A DNA stretch of 64,000 bases, taken from Liopterus haemorrhoidalis (taxonomy: Eukaryota; Arthropoda; Insecta; Coleoptera; Dytiscidae). The position numbers and the translations under genes are program-made. The stretch lies in contig OZ020616.1 of the NCBI GenBank assembly GCA_963971575.1, positions 55,721,201-55,785,200 on the forward strand, written 5' to 3'. Below, piece by piece: positions 41,437 to 53,070 of the stretch. The notes beneath the pieces are model-generated. The model was not told the DNA's origin. It saw only the letters and a list, made by a program, of their open reading frames with translations, and made no database searches. The stretch's first letter is position 1. Each line of letters opens with the position of its first letter.

Positions 41437-41845
41437 AGATATTGGCTACTCCAAAGAAGCGGAACCAAATCAGCACATCAGAGGTAAATTGTATTAAGTC
41501 GCAAATGATAAATAGCTCAGAAGACGATTTAAGATTGTTTACCGCCATTCGTTAGTTAAACTGGCTAGAGCTTCAGCTCCAAATTATATTCCACTTGACA
41601 TACCATCAAGTATTAAGCCACTTGGCGCTAAAATGTCATTTCTGATAAAAATGTGACTTGATACAGTTTACCTCTAAGGTGCTGAAATTAAATTTTAATT
41701 TTCTTAAGTTGTCACGAGCATATTTTTTAATGTTTAAAGTTGGCTTTTGCTAAACAAAATGATCAAAAGCTTCATTTTAACGTTAAGTTACTAGAATTCA
41801 AAATCTAGTTCCTCTTAAGCCAAAGAAACCGGCTTTGTATTTGGT
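41437..41845 (-). mobile_element. Family M MITE with nested element
   Basis: The right end AGTTCCTCTTAAGCCAAAGA followed by AACC and the interior 'AACAAAATGATCAAAAGCTT' identify family M. The left end is GCTACTCCAAAGAAGCGGAA. It is interrupted at 41471-41684 by a short element. Confidence 0.65.
41471..41684. mobile_element. 214-bp MITE nested in family M
   Basis: The ends CAGCACATCAGAGGTAAA and (complement) CAGCACCTTAGAGGTAAA are inverted and continue for about 30 bp. AAAT occurs on both sides. Superfamily is undetermined. Confidence 0.65.
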
Positions 41846-42391
41846 TATTAGGTGCATATTTTTAAATTTAATTGCGGGCATGTCTGATATTTAGTTTTAT
41901 TACATCTACACTGTTTTGGTCACTGATAATAAGTAGTGTTAGCAACCCTTTAGGTCCTGCTACACGTACTATGCGTTATTTTTATCTAGGGACTTTTAAC
42001 TGGACACTACACTAAACACAGAATCACACACTTATTTAAAATTACCTTAAGTCGCGAGCACATATTTGCTAAAGTGTTCTTCACACTAAGTGTTTTGAGT
42101 TGGTTTGGGTTAGCTATATAGCCAAGGGGATTCCCCTGTCTCAACTTAACCTGTGATTATGACCTTCAGTATCTCCGTCTTTGTCACACTAGTGAAAGCA
42201 GTTGAATATGCCACAATTCACACGATGTTATGGGGGGCTATTGTTAACAAAATGACATGAAATTATATCATGAGTTTTTCTAGAAAATCTCTTGTGTTTA
42301 CCAACTGCAAGGAAAAGAAATTCTTGAAAAAATATGTTTGTTATGATATTCAAAACTGAGATGTAACATGAGGGAGACCAAAGATGACTTA

Positions 42392-42639
42392 ACCTAAGCC
42401 AGTGGCGCACCCAGGATTTGGGGGGGGGTCGGAAGAAATTATTTAAACTATGAATAAGATCCTCACTTCTGAAATATAAGTGATGATCTAAAAAAAGGAC
42501 CCTCACTTCTGAAATACAAGTGATGACCAAAAAAAAGGTCCTCATCTCTATTTATAAATACGTATAAGACCATGAGTATAAAAAACAAAATTCCCCCTTT
42601 CTTGGGGGAACCCCCTCTGCATGCGCCACTGACCTAAGC
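42392..42639. mobile_element. hAT-type MITE
   Basis: A 232-bp element (42400-42631) between perfect 8-bp duplications ACCTAAGC (42392-42399, 42632-42639). The ends are CAGTGGCGCACCC and (complement) CAGTGGCGCATGC. The interior repeats CTCACTTCTGAAATACAAGT and GATGACC, with G and A runs. Confidence 0.9.
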
Positions 42640-43060
42640 CAATGGTTTTCAATCGGTGTGACACAAGTTGAGTTTAGAAAATAGTTCTTTAAACAATATA
42701 CCTATCTATACAAATATATAAATTAGTATTCGTTATATGTGTGTGTACGTAGGTTCGCATCAGGGATTTATTGGGGGGGGGTGTCTCAGAAAGAATTATT
42801 TTTCTTGAAAACACTTAAAATTTGAAATTTTCAAGATGGAAATCTAAAACAGGCCGCGAAATTTGCGTTAAATGATGTGAAAACAGTCAAATTGAACGAA
42901 GAATTTTTTAGTGCTGGGGGGGGGGGGGGCTCAAGATTGACCCCCCCCAGGGTGTGCGCCTGTTAAGTATGTATAATTTATTTTTTTGGTTTAAGTAAAA
43001 CTAGATTTTGAAATCTAGTAATTTTTATTCAATCGTAGTTTATTCAGTCTAGAAAAAATT
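42640..43060. other. Fragments of hAT and family M ends, G/C runs
   Basis: It contains a hAT-like CAATGGTTTTCAATCGGTGT near 42650, poly-G tracts at about 42772-42781 and 42916-42929, a poly-C run near 42940, and a family M end (GGTTTAAGTAAAACTAGATT) near 42989. No gene. Confidence 0.4.
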
Positions 43061-43074
43061 TGAGATTGGTAATT

Positions 43075-43794
43075 TATAGAAATTTTCATCTTTGCATGGA
43101 CGTATCTCAAAAACGAAATACGATAAAGACCTGCGGTTGAAATTTTTGAATTCTTGAGGTCCTAATTGACTTATAACCATATTTTATTACAAAAAAAAAA
43201 TTTGAAAATTTTTCATTAAAAAAATTTTTTTTTGAATATTTTGATAAATCCTAACTAAAAAATGGTTAGGGATAGAAATATGCGGTTTGAATTTTTAGAA
43301 TTCTGCTACATTATTTAGTCTAAAAAAAAATTTGGGCTTTGATAAACCAATTATTAAGTTTTGTATGGGCAGTAATACAAAACCCTTGAAAATGCCCAAA
43401 AATTGAAAAAATTGTAAGGGGTACCCCTTACGAAAATCTCGATTTTTAAGCAAAAAATTTTGCGTCTCCGATTTTATTGAAAATTGGTACAAATATGTAT
43501 TTTTGGTTATAGATCAATAAAATTGGATCCATTTTGAAGTTTGGGTAAAAGTTTGAGAATTATAAGCAAAAAACCGACGTAGATCGGCTGTAATTCAAAA
43601 ACTAGGAAAGCAATTTTTTAAATATTTTTTTCATAATCCTTATCTGTTTATTAGCTTAAAACTATATTTTGGCTAAAATCGGAGTCAAAAAATATTTGAT
43701 AAAAACTTTATGGAAAAGAAAATTGATTTTTTTTGGAAAATTGGTTTACTTACACATTTTTAGCCTTAGATCACAAATATATGGTCACTTTTAA
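43075..43794 (+). repeat. Family C repeat, copy 1
   Basis: It is inverted relative to 57289-57996, with high identity over about 700 bp. Shared landmarks are 'GACGTATCTCAAAAACGAAA', 'AACCAATTATTAAGTTTTGT', the palindrome GTAAGGGGTACCCCTTAC (43414-43431), and TAGATCACAAATATATGGTC near 43770. Both copies contain an open frame spelling RKGYPLxFFQFL, which is the translation of the palindrome region and not a gene. Confidence 0.8.
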
Positions 43795-44299
43795 CGAACA
43801 GACTTTAGGCATGTTACCTCAAAAATAAAGAATGATATCAAAGAAATGTATCAATTAAAAATATATAGGTATACCACACATCTCTATTTTCTCTGTTATT
43901 AATTTGTTTTACGATCCTATGAATATAAAAGGCTTTACAAAATCCAAATTTAACAATTTTGTTTTGAACTCATGGTTTTTCTAATTCCTTTTCTTGATTC
44001 TAATCTGCAAAAAATGCAACAATGGAACTTGTAATTATTTTGTAATAAAACTGCAAATAATGCGAAAATTTTATTGTGAAATTAAAAGATTTTTTTAAAT
44101 TTTACACAATAGTAAAAAGGATTCTTAACATGGTAAAAAATTTTCTATACAAAAATGACAGATTACCTAAATATCTTCATGCAATTTTTGAGATGATAAA
44201 ATTTATTATTACTTAATTTTTGTAATTAAAAGATTAACACATTTTAAACAAGAAAACTCTTGGGTTGATTTCACTAACACAAATCTTTTTATTAAATTT
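43795..44299. other. AT-rich, nothing recognised
   Basis: I see no coding frame or repeat structure that I can support. Confidence 0.4.
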
Positions 44300-44465
44300 T
44301 ATTTATTTTACATCGGTCTATTTCTGCAATGAGGCTAATCGCCGATGCCAGGGGGCGAGCTCCTACACCTGGATGAGGGGTGAATGATTGTGAAAATGGG
44401 AGTAATGTAAACACATTATTCTCGCCCGAATAATATCACCAACGGGAAACTAGCAACCTCACAAT
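44300..44465 (-). repeat. Dispersed repeat P, copy 2
   Basis: The minus strand carries CACCCCTCATCCAGGTGTAG, GAGCTCGCCCCCTGGCATCG and TTGCAGAAATAG with an A-rich tail, matching 11051-11165. Here the 5' side extends further (GTTTCCCGTTGGTGATATTA). Confidence 0.6.
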
Positions 44466-44644
44466 TCAGACTTTTAAACAGTCACAACTGCACGATTTAA
44501 CGAGCTCGGCCATTTCATTGGCAACACAAATCTTAACAGGTGTCTTGTATACTATTACAGTGTACTCTCTAATCGCGCAGACCAAGTGGACACTTTTTTT
44601 ATGTACTGATAGAGTATTTATTACGTTACTTTTAAAGCCATTTC

Positions 44645-45195
44645 TCTTCAATTGCGTTCAGAGCTCTTAAATTAGTCGACTATAGGCTATGAGTTGTTCA
44701 CTGTTTATTGTCACTACAAGTTTGTCATATGGTAACGCGAGCAACCGTTCAGAGCTCTAAATTTAATACGTTATACGTTGTCGATTGTCAATAGTTTTCC
44801 AAACCTATAGGGGAAGTATTTTAAGATCGCAGCGCTATTTCGGCAAACTTGGAACCTTCAAAATAGACATGCGTTACATATAAACAACGTGAATTTTACT
44901 TATGGAAAATGTTTACTGGTGGTTTTTGTAATTTTGCTACAATATTAATACTTGTTTTTATGCAATTATATTTTTATGCAAACATTTTTTATAAAAAAAA
45001 GCGCGACACAATGTCTATTTCTGTAGTTCCTTCAATCCCACCAGATGTCATATCGCTTAGCAATTTTTCCCTATAGTTTGTGAGTTGTTTTAATGAGACA
45101 GACATATAAACACATTGGCTATCTTGGTCTATATCGGAGAGAACGTTTACATTGTATGTCTTTACATAACCTAACAAAATGTCATCGCGTCGATT
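44645..45195. mobile_element. Family G element, copy 1 (one end)
   Basis: It shares GCGTTCAGAGCTCTTAAATTA, ACAAGTTTGTCATATGGTAA, GCGAGCAACCGTTCAGAGCT-like and 'TTTTAATGAGACAGACATAT' plus AAACACATTGGCTATCT with the better copy at 59662-60206. The right inverted end is not visible. Confidence 0.6.
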
Positions 45196-45544
45196 ACAAC
45201 CTCCCAAAATTACAAAGACAATAAATATGATTTTACTATATACAACTATACATATTTTAATGAACTTTTGCTTGTTTTACAATTTTTCAAGAAAGTACCT
45301 TTTAAAGTGCTATTTTAAAGCATTATAATTTATTAATTTTCTGAATTGACAAAAAAGGAAAGAGAAAAAGTAATTTACGTGAATTTTTACTTTTTATTAA
45401 TTTTTTTATTTATAATAAAATTATATTTCAAAAATTTAAGAAAAAATTACAGAAACAATAGATTATAACATTACAAAAAATTTACATGGTCGTAGAAAAA
45501 TAATATTTAATAGAAAAATAAAAATAATAATTAATAGGTATAAT

Positions 45545-45652
45545 TGTAAATCGGGACACATAATAGTCCCGAAAGACATCACTGAGGACACCGGGACATA
45601 TAAGCTAAATTCGGGACAAATTCCGTTAAACCGGGATGTCTGGTCACCCTAT
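45545..45652 (-). mobile_element. hAT-like end (GGGTGACCAGACATCCCGG type)
   Basis: On minus the sequence starts AGGGTGACCAGACATCCCGG and continues TTTAACGGAATTTGTCCCGA, a common hAT terminus. Only this end is recognisable. Confidence 0.4.
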
Positions 45653-46053
45653 GTTATCCGTAACTTTACATGTTGTACTGTACTCGTTCTTCTATATTTT
45701 AGGAACTCACTTCATGTAAGATATTAATGAAACACTAGTTTACTGTTATTGTTCGTACACGGCCGTGGTCACTTATTGAATGAATCTCAATTCCTTACTG
45801 TTAATTAGCTTGTCTTATCATACTCATTAAGTGACACCTACGTAACGAATAATCTTTATTAATTACCAGTATGCTACACATGTAAATATGGGTGTACACA
45901 GAATCAACTTATTTCCTATAGGTACCCGTACACTTATAGATTGTGACGGTACGCGTTACGGGTTACACAGAATTGACCCAAAAATCTGGACTTCCCCGGG
46001 TTACAAAATTTACTACGATGTCTTTCGGCTGTTAAACATTATTTTTTATTTTA

Positions 46054-46356
46054 GTCTGGAATAGTGTTTCTCAACCAAAAATGCACCGCGGACCAGTAAA
46101 ATATATATTTTTTTAACGCGGACCACTAATAATAATTCTTGGTTAATTTTTTGCAAGAAAACAATCATATTTAAAGTGCTACTAAATACATTTATTTTAT
46201 TTGTAGAAAATCACAGAAAGTTTACAGAAAATAAGCGTAATATAAATTATTACATAAAAAATAACAAAAAAAAACTACAAAAAAACACATACAAAAGCTT
46301 TCGCGGACCACTAAAATTTTTCTACGGACCACCTGTTGAGAAACACTGGTCTGGAA
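46054..46356. mobile_element. hAT-type MITE
   Basis: A 287-bp element (46062-46348) between perfect 8-bp duplications GTCTGGAA (46054-46061, 46349-46356). The ends are TAGTGTTTCTCAACC and (complement) CAGTGTTTCTCAACAGG. CGCGGACCACTAA is repeated near both ends. Confidence 0.9.
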
Positions 46357-46419
46357 GAGATGAATTATATTATGAGAACGAAAAATTGTGTTAAATCCTT
46401 GTTTATAATAGGTCCAAAA

Positions 46420-47026
46420 CAGGCGCGCACCTATAGTGGCTCTGAGCCCCCCTCCCGTGATCTTAAGGAAAACACAGTTTCACTCCTTCACTTGGGTTTT
46501 AGAACTTATTAATAATAATAATTGATAATAATTAATACTAATTAATAAATATATTATTATTGGGTTTTAAATCCTTTTTTTAGACTTTTTATTTTTGGTC
46601 ATCACTTGCATTTTGGAAACGAAAACCTTTTTTTTATTAGCACATTTCTTAATACTCATAAATAACTAGTTTAAACAATTCTGTTGCTTATTTATTAATT
46701 TTTAATGACTATATTCTTTAATCAGCTTTATCAGGATTAGCCATCTTGATTAGTAACGACGCGAAAAGTTTACACGTGGTGCTTGCATTTTTTTCTGCCG
46801 TTTTTAGTTATTTTTAAGTGGTAAAAAAGCAGAGACTACTTGAAAAGGTGTGTCATAGTGTGGACTGTAGTGTTTGGAATACATGGAGACAAAAATTGGA
46901 GCGATTGGAAAGGTATTTGTAGAAATTTTTGTTAATTTTATAATGCAAGTCATTGTTATGTAGAGTGATTCTTTGTATAATATTGAAACACACACATATG
47001 CACGTATATACAGTAGGTGTATTTTT
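46420..47026. other. hAT-like fragment then unassigned DNA
   Basis: ACAGGCGCGCACCTATAGTG near 46430 and GGTCATCACTTGCATTTTGG near 46598 echo the internal repeats of the hATs at 42400 and 58630. No second end is visible. The remainder is AT-rich. Confidence 0.35.
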
Positions 47027-48185
47027 AGGGTTTCTATAGGTATGACCACCAAAAAACCCTTATAACGTTACTCATGTGTCTGTCTGTCTGTCTGTACGGT
47101 AGAAATTGTAGTCAAACGGCTTAACGTAGAAAGTTGAAATTTGGCATGCTTATACAACTCTTTGACCCACATATAGGAAAAATACTGAGAGTTCAAAAAA
47201 ACACATCTCGAAATAAATATAAACAAATATGTATTTAATAGAAAACTAAATATATTTTTAAAAATTATGTGTGGCATACCAAATGAAACTTCTTAATGCA
47301 TGGATCAACAAACCAATTTTAATTTTTGAAAAATCATTTTTTTTTGGATTTTGGCCAAAAATGTGTCAAAAAATGTTTGTCCTCCCACCCTATCACCCAA
47401 AGGGATTGATCTAAAACACTGATAACATTGATAGAAACCGGAATAGTTCAATAGGAATTTTTGATCAGATAAGTTTTTCGATTTTTTTGTGTTGTTGATA
47501 AAAAAATATGTTTTTAAAATTTATTGTGTGGTATCAAAAGAAAGCTCTTAAGACGTAGATTAAGTAACGATAGATATTTTTTTGAAATTCGTTTCTTTTA
47601 ACACGAATTTAATCAAAAATGTGCAAAAGTTCTTGTCCCACACCCTTTTGGAGTTAAACTAGAAATCTGAAAAAATTATAGGTAATGTATATTTATCTGA
47701 GCCGGAAACGTATGAGATGAATTTTTGATCAGATAGTGTTTTTGACAAAATTAATTATTTTTTTAATTCATGATTAAATTATGGCCAATGGATTTTTTGT
47801 ATTTATATCTAAGACAGTGCGTGTATTTTTTTGAAATTAAAAATATTTAAAAAATAATATATTTTTTAATAGTTACGAACTGAGTTACTCACACCACACC
47901 ACACTATACTCTACACTATAAAATATTTCTTACTAATCTAATGAAGACCTGAACGCGAAGCAAATGCAGAAAAAAACGCTGGGATATTTGGCAAATTATT
48001 TAAATTTTGTTTAACTAAATGGTAGCTCTTAGTTCTCAAATAACGAATAAAAGTAATTATCAAAAAAACTGTTTATTTTGATAAATATACCTAGAAATCC
48101 AGTATTATGTTGGCTTCTTACACTTATTAAATACTTAGAAAACCCTGAAATGTGTGAAAATTCACACTTCACATAAATCTTTTAT
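47027..48185 (+). mobile_element. Family A element, long copy without tRNA module
   Basis: It begins AGGGTTTCTATAGGTATGAC, has a short GTCT tract (about 47081-47096) and the 'AATTTGGCATGCTTATACAA' block. The internal module 'GGAATTTTTGATCAGATA' with 'TGTGGTATCAAAAGAAAGCT' is present twice. It ends AAACCCTGAAATGTGTGAAA with the palindrome at 48152-48167 and TTCACATAAATCTTTTATATG. The tRNA-like part of the other copies is absent. Confidence 0.75.
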
Positions 48186-48242
48186 ATGTACGTAGACCAG
48201 TGGTATCTAATATTTCCCATAGGGGGCAAATATGGTCCCACT

Positions 48243-48425
48243 ATACTCTATAGGCGGTTTCTATGGTTTAAGCGGAAATAGATTAAAAATCTAGTAACTT
48301 TTACCGATTGATTGGAGCTTTTGATCATATTGTTTTGGAAAAGCTAATTTCAATATGTAAAAAGTTAACTAGTGACAACTTAAATTCCATTTAGTTCCGC
48401 TTAAAGGTTTGCAATAGCCTATATC
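48243..48425 (+). mobile_element. Family M MITE
   Basis: The left end is TATAGGCGGTTTCTATGGTT followed by TAAGCGGAAATAGAT. The right end is TTTAGTTCCGCTTAAAGGTT, TGCAATAGCC. The interior 'GAGCTTTTGATCATATTGTT' is shared with the other copies. Confidence 0.75.
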
Positions 48426-49079
48426 TATGACCGGCGATCTAGAAACAGAGAACTTACCATCTATGGCGCTATGCGTCCATCTAGGTGTTTGGGAAACTAT
48501 TATTATGCTCCACAATCTTCATTTTTGCCCCATCAGTTATTATTGATTTGATGGGACCAAAAGATATAAATTTTTCGAAACATTACCCTTGAAATTGTAT
48601 AAATAAATCTAAAATTAAATCAAGATTTAAAGGACAATTAAAAATTAAAGTAATTATTAATTTTACCATAATCCTTTCACTATTAAATTCAACTTTAAAT
48701 TTCTCAGCCTTCGTCATTATACTTTGAGATGATTGTGTCTAAGATTTTTTCCATTTTTCACGGATAAAACTAACATTTATCATATTTTCCATGAATTTTC
48801 TACTAACTAGGTAATGTAACTAACAAGGTGACAAAAGAAATATATTTTGAAATTATTTTTGCAAATTCATTGTTTAAATTTCACCGAAATTTTTATTTCC
48901 TGGTTCACATATGTTATAATTTCATTATAAACTATTATATTTCATTTTAAAATTCTCTTAATACATTTCTACATATGTAATCCGGAAATGTATTATTATA
49001 GATATAGAAAGAATTGTTAGGAACAGTGAAAAAACAGGTTTAAACTTGCGAAATATTACTTAGATTCTGTTTTCGGCAG

Positions 49080-50235
49080 CTTCATGGGTAAATGAAAAAA
49101 ATCATAACTCGAAAACAGTAAGAGATAAAGACCTGTGAATTAAATTTTTGGATTTATCCCACCCTGTTTAGTTTAGGAAAAAATTATTTGCCCCATTTTT
49201 GATTAATAAATATTTAAATCAAACGATCTAAATTTATAGCGAATTGATAGAAAATACGCTAAGCAATTTTCTAAATATAAAAATTATTATATCTCAAAAA
49301 TGGTAAATGGTAGAGACCTCCGGACTGAATTTATGGATTTTTCATACCTTGTTTAAGTTAGAAAAAAAGTGGGTCTTTAATCTCTTGGTCCAATTTTGAG
49401 TGATTGAGGTCTAAATTTTTATACACATTTATTGAAAATTTGGTGAAAAGCACTTTTTTAAATATAAAAAAATATGTACCTCAGAATAAATGCCGAATAA
49501 ATGTTTGCATTTACAATGCCTTGGTTAAGTTGAAAAATAATTGGGTCTTTAATCCCTTGGTCCAACTATTAAGGTCTAAATTTTTATAGCAAAATTAAAT
49601 TTGGCGAGAAGCAAGTTTTTAAATATAAAAAAAAATATATCTCAAAAATGGTAAAATATAGGGCCTTGCGGAATAAATTTTTGGATTTTTAATATCTTCT
49701 TTAATCTAGGAAAAAATTAGAGCCTTAATCACCTAGCCCATTTTTGAGTAATTGCAGTTTTATGGCCAATGAATTGAAAATTCGTTTAATAAGTAATTTT
49801 TAAAATTTATATGAATTATATCTCAAAAATGGTAAAAGCTAGAGAAATACGGTTTAAATTTTTTAAATTATAATACATTTTTTATTCTATAAAAAAATTA
49901 AGAAAAATTTTGTCAGGGCCGTTTTTATTTGACGGCTTTTAGAAAATTGGACAAAATATGCAATTTTTAAATATTACAATATCTCAAAAACTAAAAGAGA
50001 TTTTGGTTGGTTACATTTTTTGAACTCCACATGTCTTATATAAGCATATTTTGAGAATACAAAAATACACAAAAATTTTTTTGTGTATTTTGAAAAAAAA
50101 TATCTATTTTTTCAAAATTTTGAAAATTTATAAAGCAAAAACGCTAAAAGATAGAGGCCTGCCGTTTCATTTATTGAATTCTTCATATCCATATGAGTTT
50201 AAAAAAATATTAGGGCTCTAAATATCCTATTTTGA
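49080..50235 (+). repeat. Degenerate tandem repeat (family C/D module)
   Basis: About seven diverged units of 150-190 bp. Each begins 'ATATCTCAAAAATGGTAAAA' or similar, then GATAGAGACCTGCGG-like, a TTGGATTTTT stretch and GTTTAGTTTAGAAAAAAATT. Unit starts are near 49105, 49290, 49470, 49635, 49815, 49980 and 50140. Similar modules occur at 13845, 14155, 43090 and 57940-58310. Confidence 0.65.
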
Positions 50236-50239
50236 AAAA

Positions 50240-50452
50240 AGTTATGTTTTTTTAAACAAAACCCCGCAAAAATCGTAAGGGTGAGGACCTTTTTTTTGCT
50301 CTTCACTTGGATTTGGTACGTAAGGACCTTTTTTTTTGCTCTTTACTTGGATCTGCGAGGTGAAGACCTTTTTAATATTTTGTTTATGAGGGCTGCAAAA
50401 AAATGTCGCCCGGGGCGCCAGAATTGCTAAAGCCGGCTCTGTGGATAAAGAA
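50240..50452. mobile_element. hAT-like MITE fragment
   Basis: 'AGGACCTTTTTTTTGCTCTT' with CACTTGGAT is repeated three times. The right end, complemented, reads CAGAGCCGGCTTTAGCAATT, like a hAT terminus. No left end is found. Confidence 0.4.
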
Positions 50453-50454
50453 GG

Positions 50455-50572
50455 ATCTGTGACTCGGTTGGAAAAGAAAATTCGATGCTCGTGGTTCCTC
50501 ACGCTCGCCTACGGCTCGCGCTCGGAATGTTTCACTCGCATCGAATTTTCTCATTAAAATCTTGTTACAGAA
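50455..50572. mobile_element. Hairpin MITE, copy 2
   Basis: It matches 23623-23730 over its length. It begins TCTGTGACTCGGTTGGAA and ends AATCTTGTTACAGA, with the loop expanded by an 11-bp duplication (CTACGGCTCGC). Confidence 0.75.
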
Positions 50573-52217
50573 TATATAATTTTTATTCAGTATAACTTGA
50601 GAAGCTTGTTATAATAGTTGATTTTTTGTGTTCTGGATAATAATTTGAAGATTAAAATGCCAAGCAATGATATCAAAGAATTAATAATAAAAAAATATAA
50701 TGTGAAAAACAATCGTAACCGAAATTATTGTTTGAACAGGAATCGTCCTCAACTAAATTTACTAATGAATTTTAAATGACAAAACCTAACAATTCTCATT
50801 ATATTCTTTTGAGATTTGTACCTTTTTGCTTTGTTTGCATAAATAGAAACGTAACAGTGTATATTTGATAAACATACGCATTTTATATTTTGCGTAATTT
50901 TGTGAGAAAGGTCCATAAGTTGCGATATGTAGCCACCATTGTTCCATTGCAATCTCACCTCGACAATGAGTTCTATTTTGACTGTGTGAAAAACTTTAGA
51001 TCATAATGTCTTTTATTCACTTTATTATTGTTCTTTAGTTTTAAAATTCTAAATATCTTAATTGAAAAATCTTATGTATATAATTGTGAAATTTATAAAT
51101 ATTTTTGCGTGTTTAAAAATATCTATGTATTTTGCAATATGAACTAAATTTAATACAATATTTAATATAAAAAAAAAAGAAAAAAATTCTAGTGACATTA
51201 AAGTATTAATAAATATTCTAAAATACAACGGATCTCTTCAAAATAGTCCTCTGCAGCAACCACACACTGCTGTCAACGTTTTTTACACTTCTTAAAGCAT
51301 TCCTTCTATTAAAAATAGTTTTTAATACATCCTCCAAATTTTCATTCAAACGCACTTTATATTACTCTTTCCTTCTGGTAGTTTTTGACAAAGAACCAAT
51401 TCCTCAGTCATCATACTTACCTAAATTAGATCTGTATGACTTTAATTTGAACTTAAAATAATGTATTTTACTTAAAATCTACAAATATTGTTCTTAAATG
51501 TTGTATACCAACTTTACCGTCTTGAACAGTTGGTTGCCTATACACCACGGCGCTAGCTGTCGACAGCTGATTCAAACTTATAGGTTTCACTGCTAGAGGC
51601 AGCACTTGTCACAGGATCAATTAATATTATTGACAGGCTTTTAAAAATATTAAACCATCTTATTTTTATTAAATATTAACAGAACGTCAATATTAAATGA
51701 AAAATTATTGTAAATTATTTATGAAATTGTACAGAATATTGATTTGACTAGACAGTGATGTTAAATTTTTAAGACAAAATATTTATAAAGGATAATTTAA
51801 ATTTTAAAAGGATAAAGGATATTATAGTTGAATCTGCCTTCCTTCTCTCAAGTAAAATCTTTATTTTGATCTGTTCAGTATGAAAAATGAAACTTCTATG
51901 TCTGTTCTTTCCACGGTCTTTACTAAATTTCTCCACGAGAAACTGGGTCTTTCTTTTTTCTTCTTCCTATAGGACTCCGCTCCGTTGTTCTTTTAATCCA
52001 TAGTGTATAGTGCTGCCATCTTTTCATATTTATAAATCTGGAGGTACTACATTTTTATTTATTTTTTTATATAAACGGTCTTAAATACCAAATATTTAAA
52101 GTGAATATTTAATAATAAGATATTTTTGACTCTTTAGGAATAAAATTTTAAGTGATTATGTAAAAATTAAATCGCAGAAATAATTTTTAGGACTTATATT
52201 ATCGACTAATATCACTA
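50573..52217. other. No intact gene; possible transposase tail near 51230-51300
   Basis: On minus near 51233-51275 the frame reads CVVAAEDYFEEIR, reminiscent of the C-terminus of mariner-type transposases, but nothing flanks it. The rest is AT-rich without recognisable features. Confidence 0.3.
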
Positions 52218-52543
52218 ACGTCAAATAGTCCAGATTTTAATGTATTGGATATTGATTTTTTTAAATATATACAATCCTTACAACATATAGCTTCACCGAA
52301 TGCAATTGACGAACTGATTGAATACGTACAAAATGCATTTAATGTTTTAAACATACAAACCATTGATAATGTGTTTCTAACTTTACAAATTTAGCAAAAG
52401 CAACCATGTTAGCAAAAGAAGGGAATTCCTATAACATTCCGCACATTAATAAGGCAAAACTTCATCGTAAGGGACGATTACAAACAATATTTTTATGTTC
52501 CATACAAGCTGTGGAGACAGCCATGTCCTTGTTAAATTGTTAA
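52218..52543 (+). pseudogene. Tc1/mariner (plant-MLE-like) DDE transposase C-terminus
   Basis: The plus-strand frame reads TSNSPDFNVLDIDFFKYIQS, LQHIASPNAIDELIEYVQNA, FNVLNIQTIDNVFLTLQ, followed by a stop and a frameshift. It then continues GNSYNIPHINKAKLHRKGRL up to a stop at 52541-52543. NSPDxNVLDxxFFxxIQSLQ and LIxxVxxAFNxLPxxxxDNVFLTLQ are signatures of the DD39D-like mariner transposases best known from plants and fungi. The expected third acidic residue sits in the NSPDFNVLD block. The upstream catalytic half is missing, and no terminal repeats were identified around it. Confidence 0.7.
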
Positions 52544-53070
52544 TCTATATCATATTTTCGAACAAGAAAAATCTCAAAATTTATACATTTTCGGAGGAAG
52601 TAATTTAATTCCTACTTAAGTCTGTAGAAATTTTTAGTAATGTATGTTAGTCTTAAAATTAATTAAAATACGAATCAGAGAAATTGAATATTGATTTATG
52701 TTTAGTTTGAAGGTGTTGATATTATTTATGCCAGCATAAACTAACAGATGACATCCTAGTAGGTGTCGTTATTTATATTTTTCAAAATATTTATTTAAAT
52801 AAATTAATTTAAGCTGCCATATTTGTCAGTCTAGTGTAGTTAAATAATTGAAGAATATTTTTATTTATTTAAGTTTCAACCTACTTTTGAAGGTTGACCT
52901 GAATTCATTATATTTATTATCCAAAATAATTGAAAGGTCATAAGATTTCTCTGAACATATTCAAGATTTTTGATAGTGTCAACAAGTTTTATATTTTGTG
53001 TAAAATAAAAACAATACAAGGTGTTTTACTGTTCTTAAACTCAATGTCGAAAATTTGTTTTAAAGATATG
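52544..53070. other. AT-rich, nothing recognised
   Basis: I see no coding frame or repeats here. Confidence 0.4.

Noticed and set aside
43295..43492. Frame with RKGYPLQFFQFL, similar to 57543-57773
   Set aside because: It is the translation of the family C palindrome region in two repeat copies. The similarity is at DNA level and the flanks are frameshifted.
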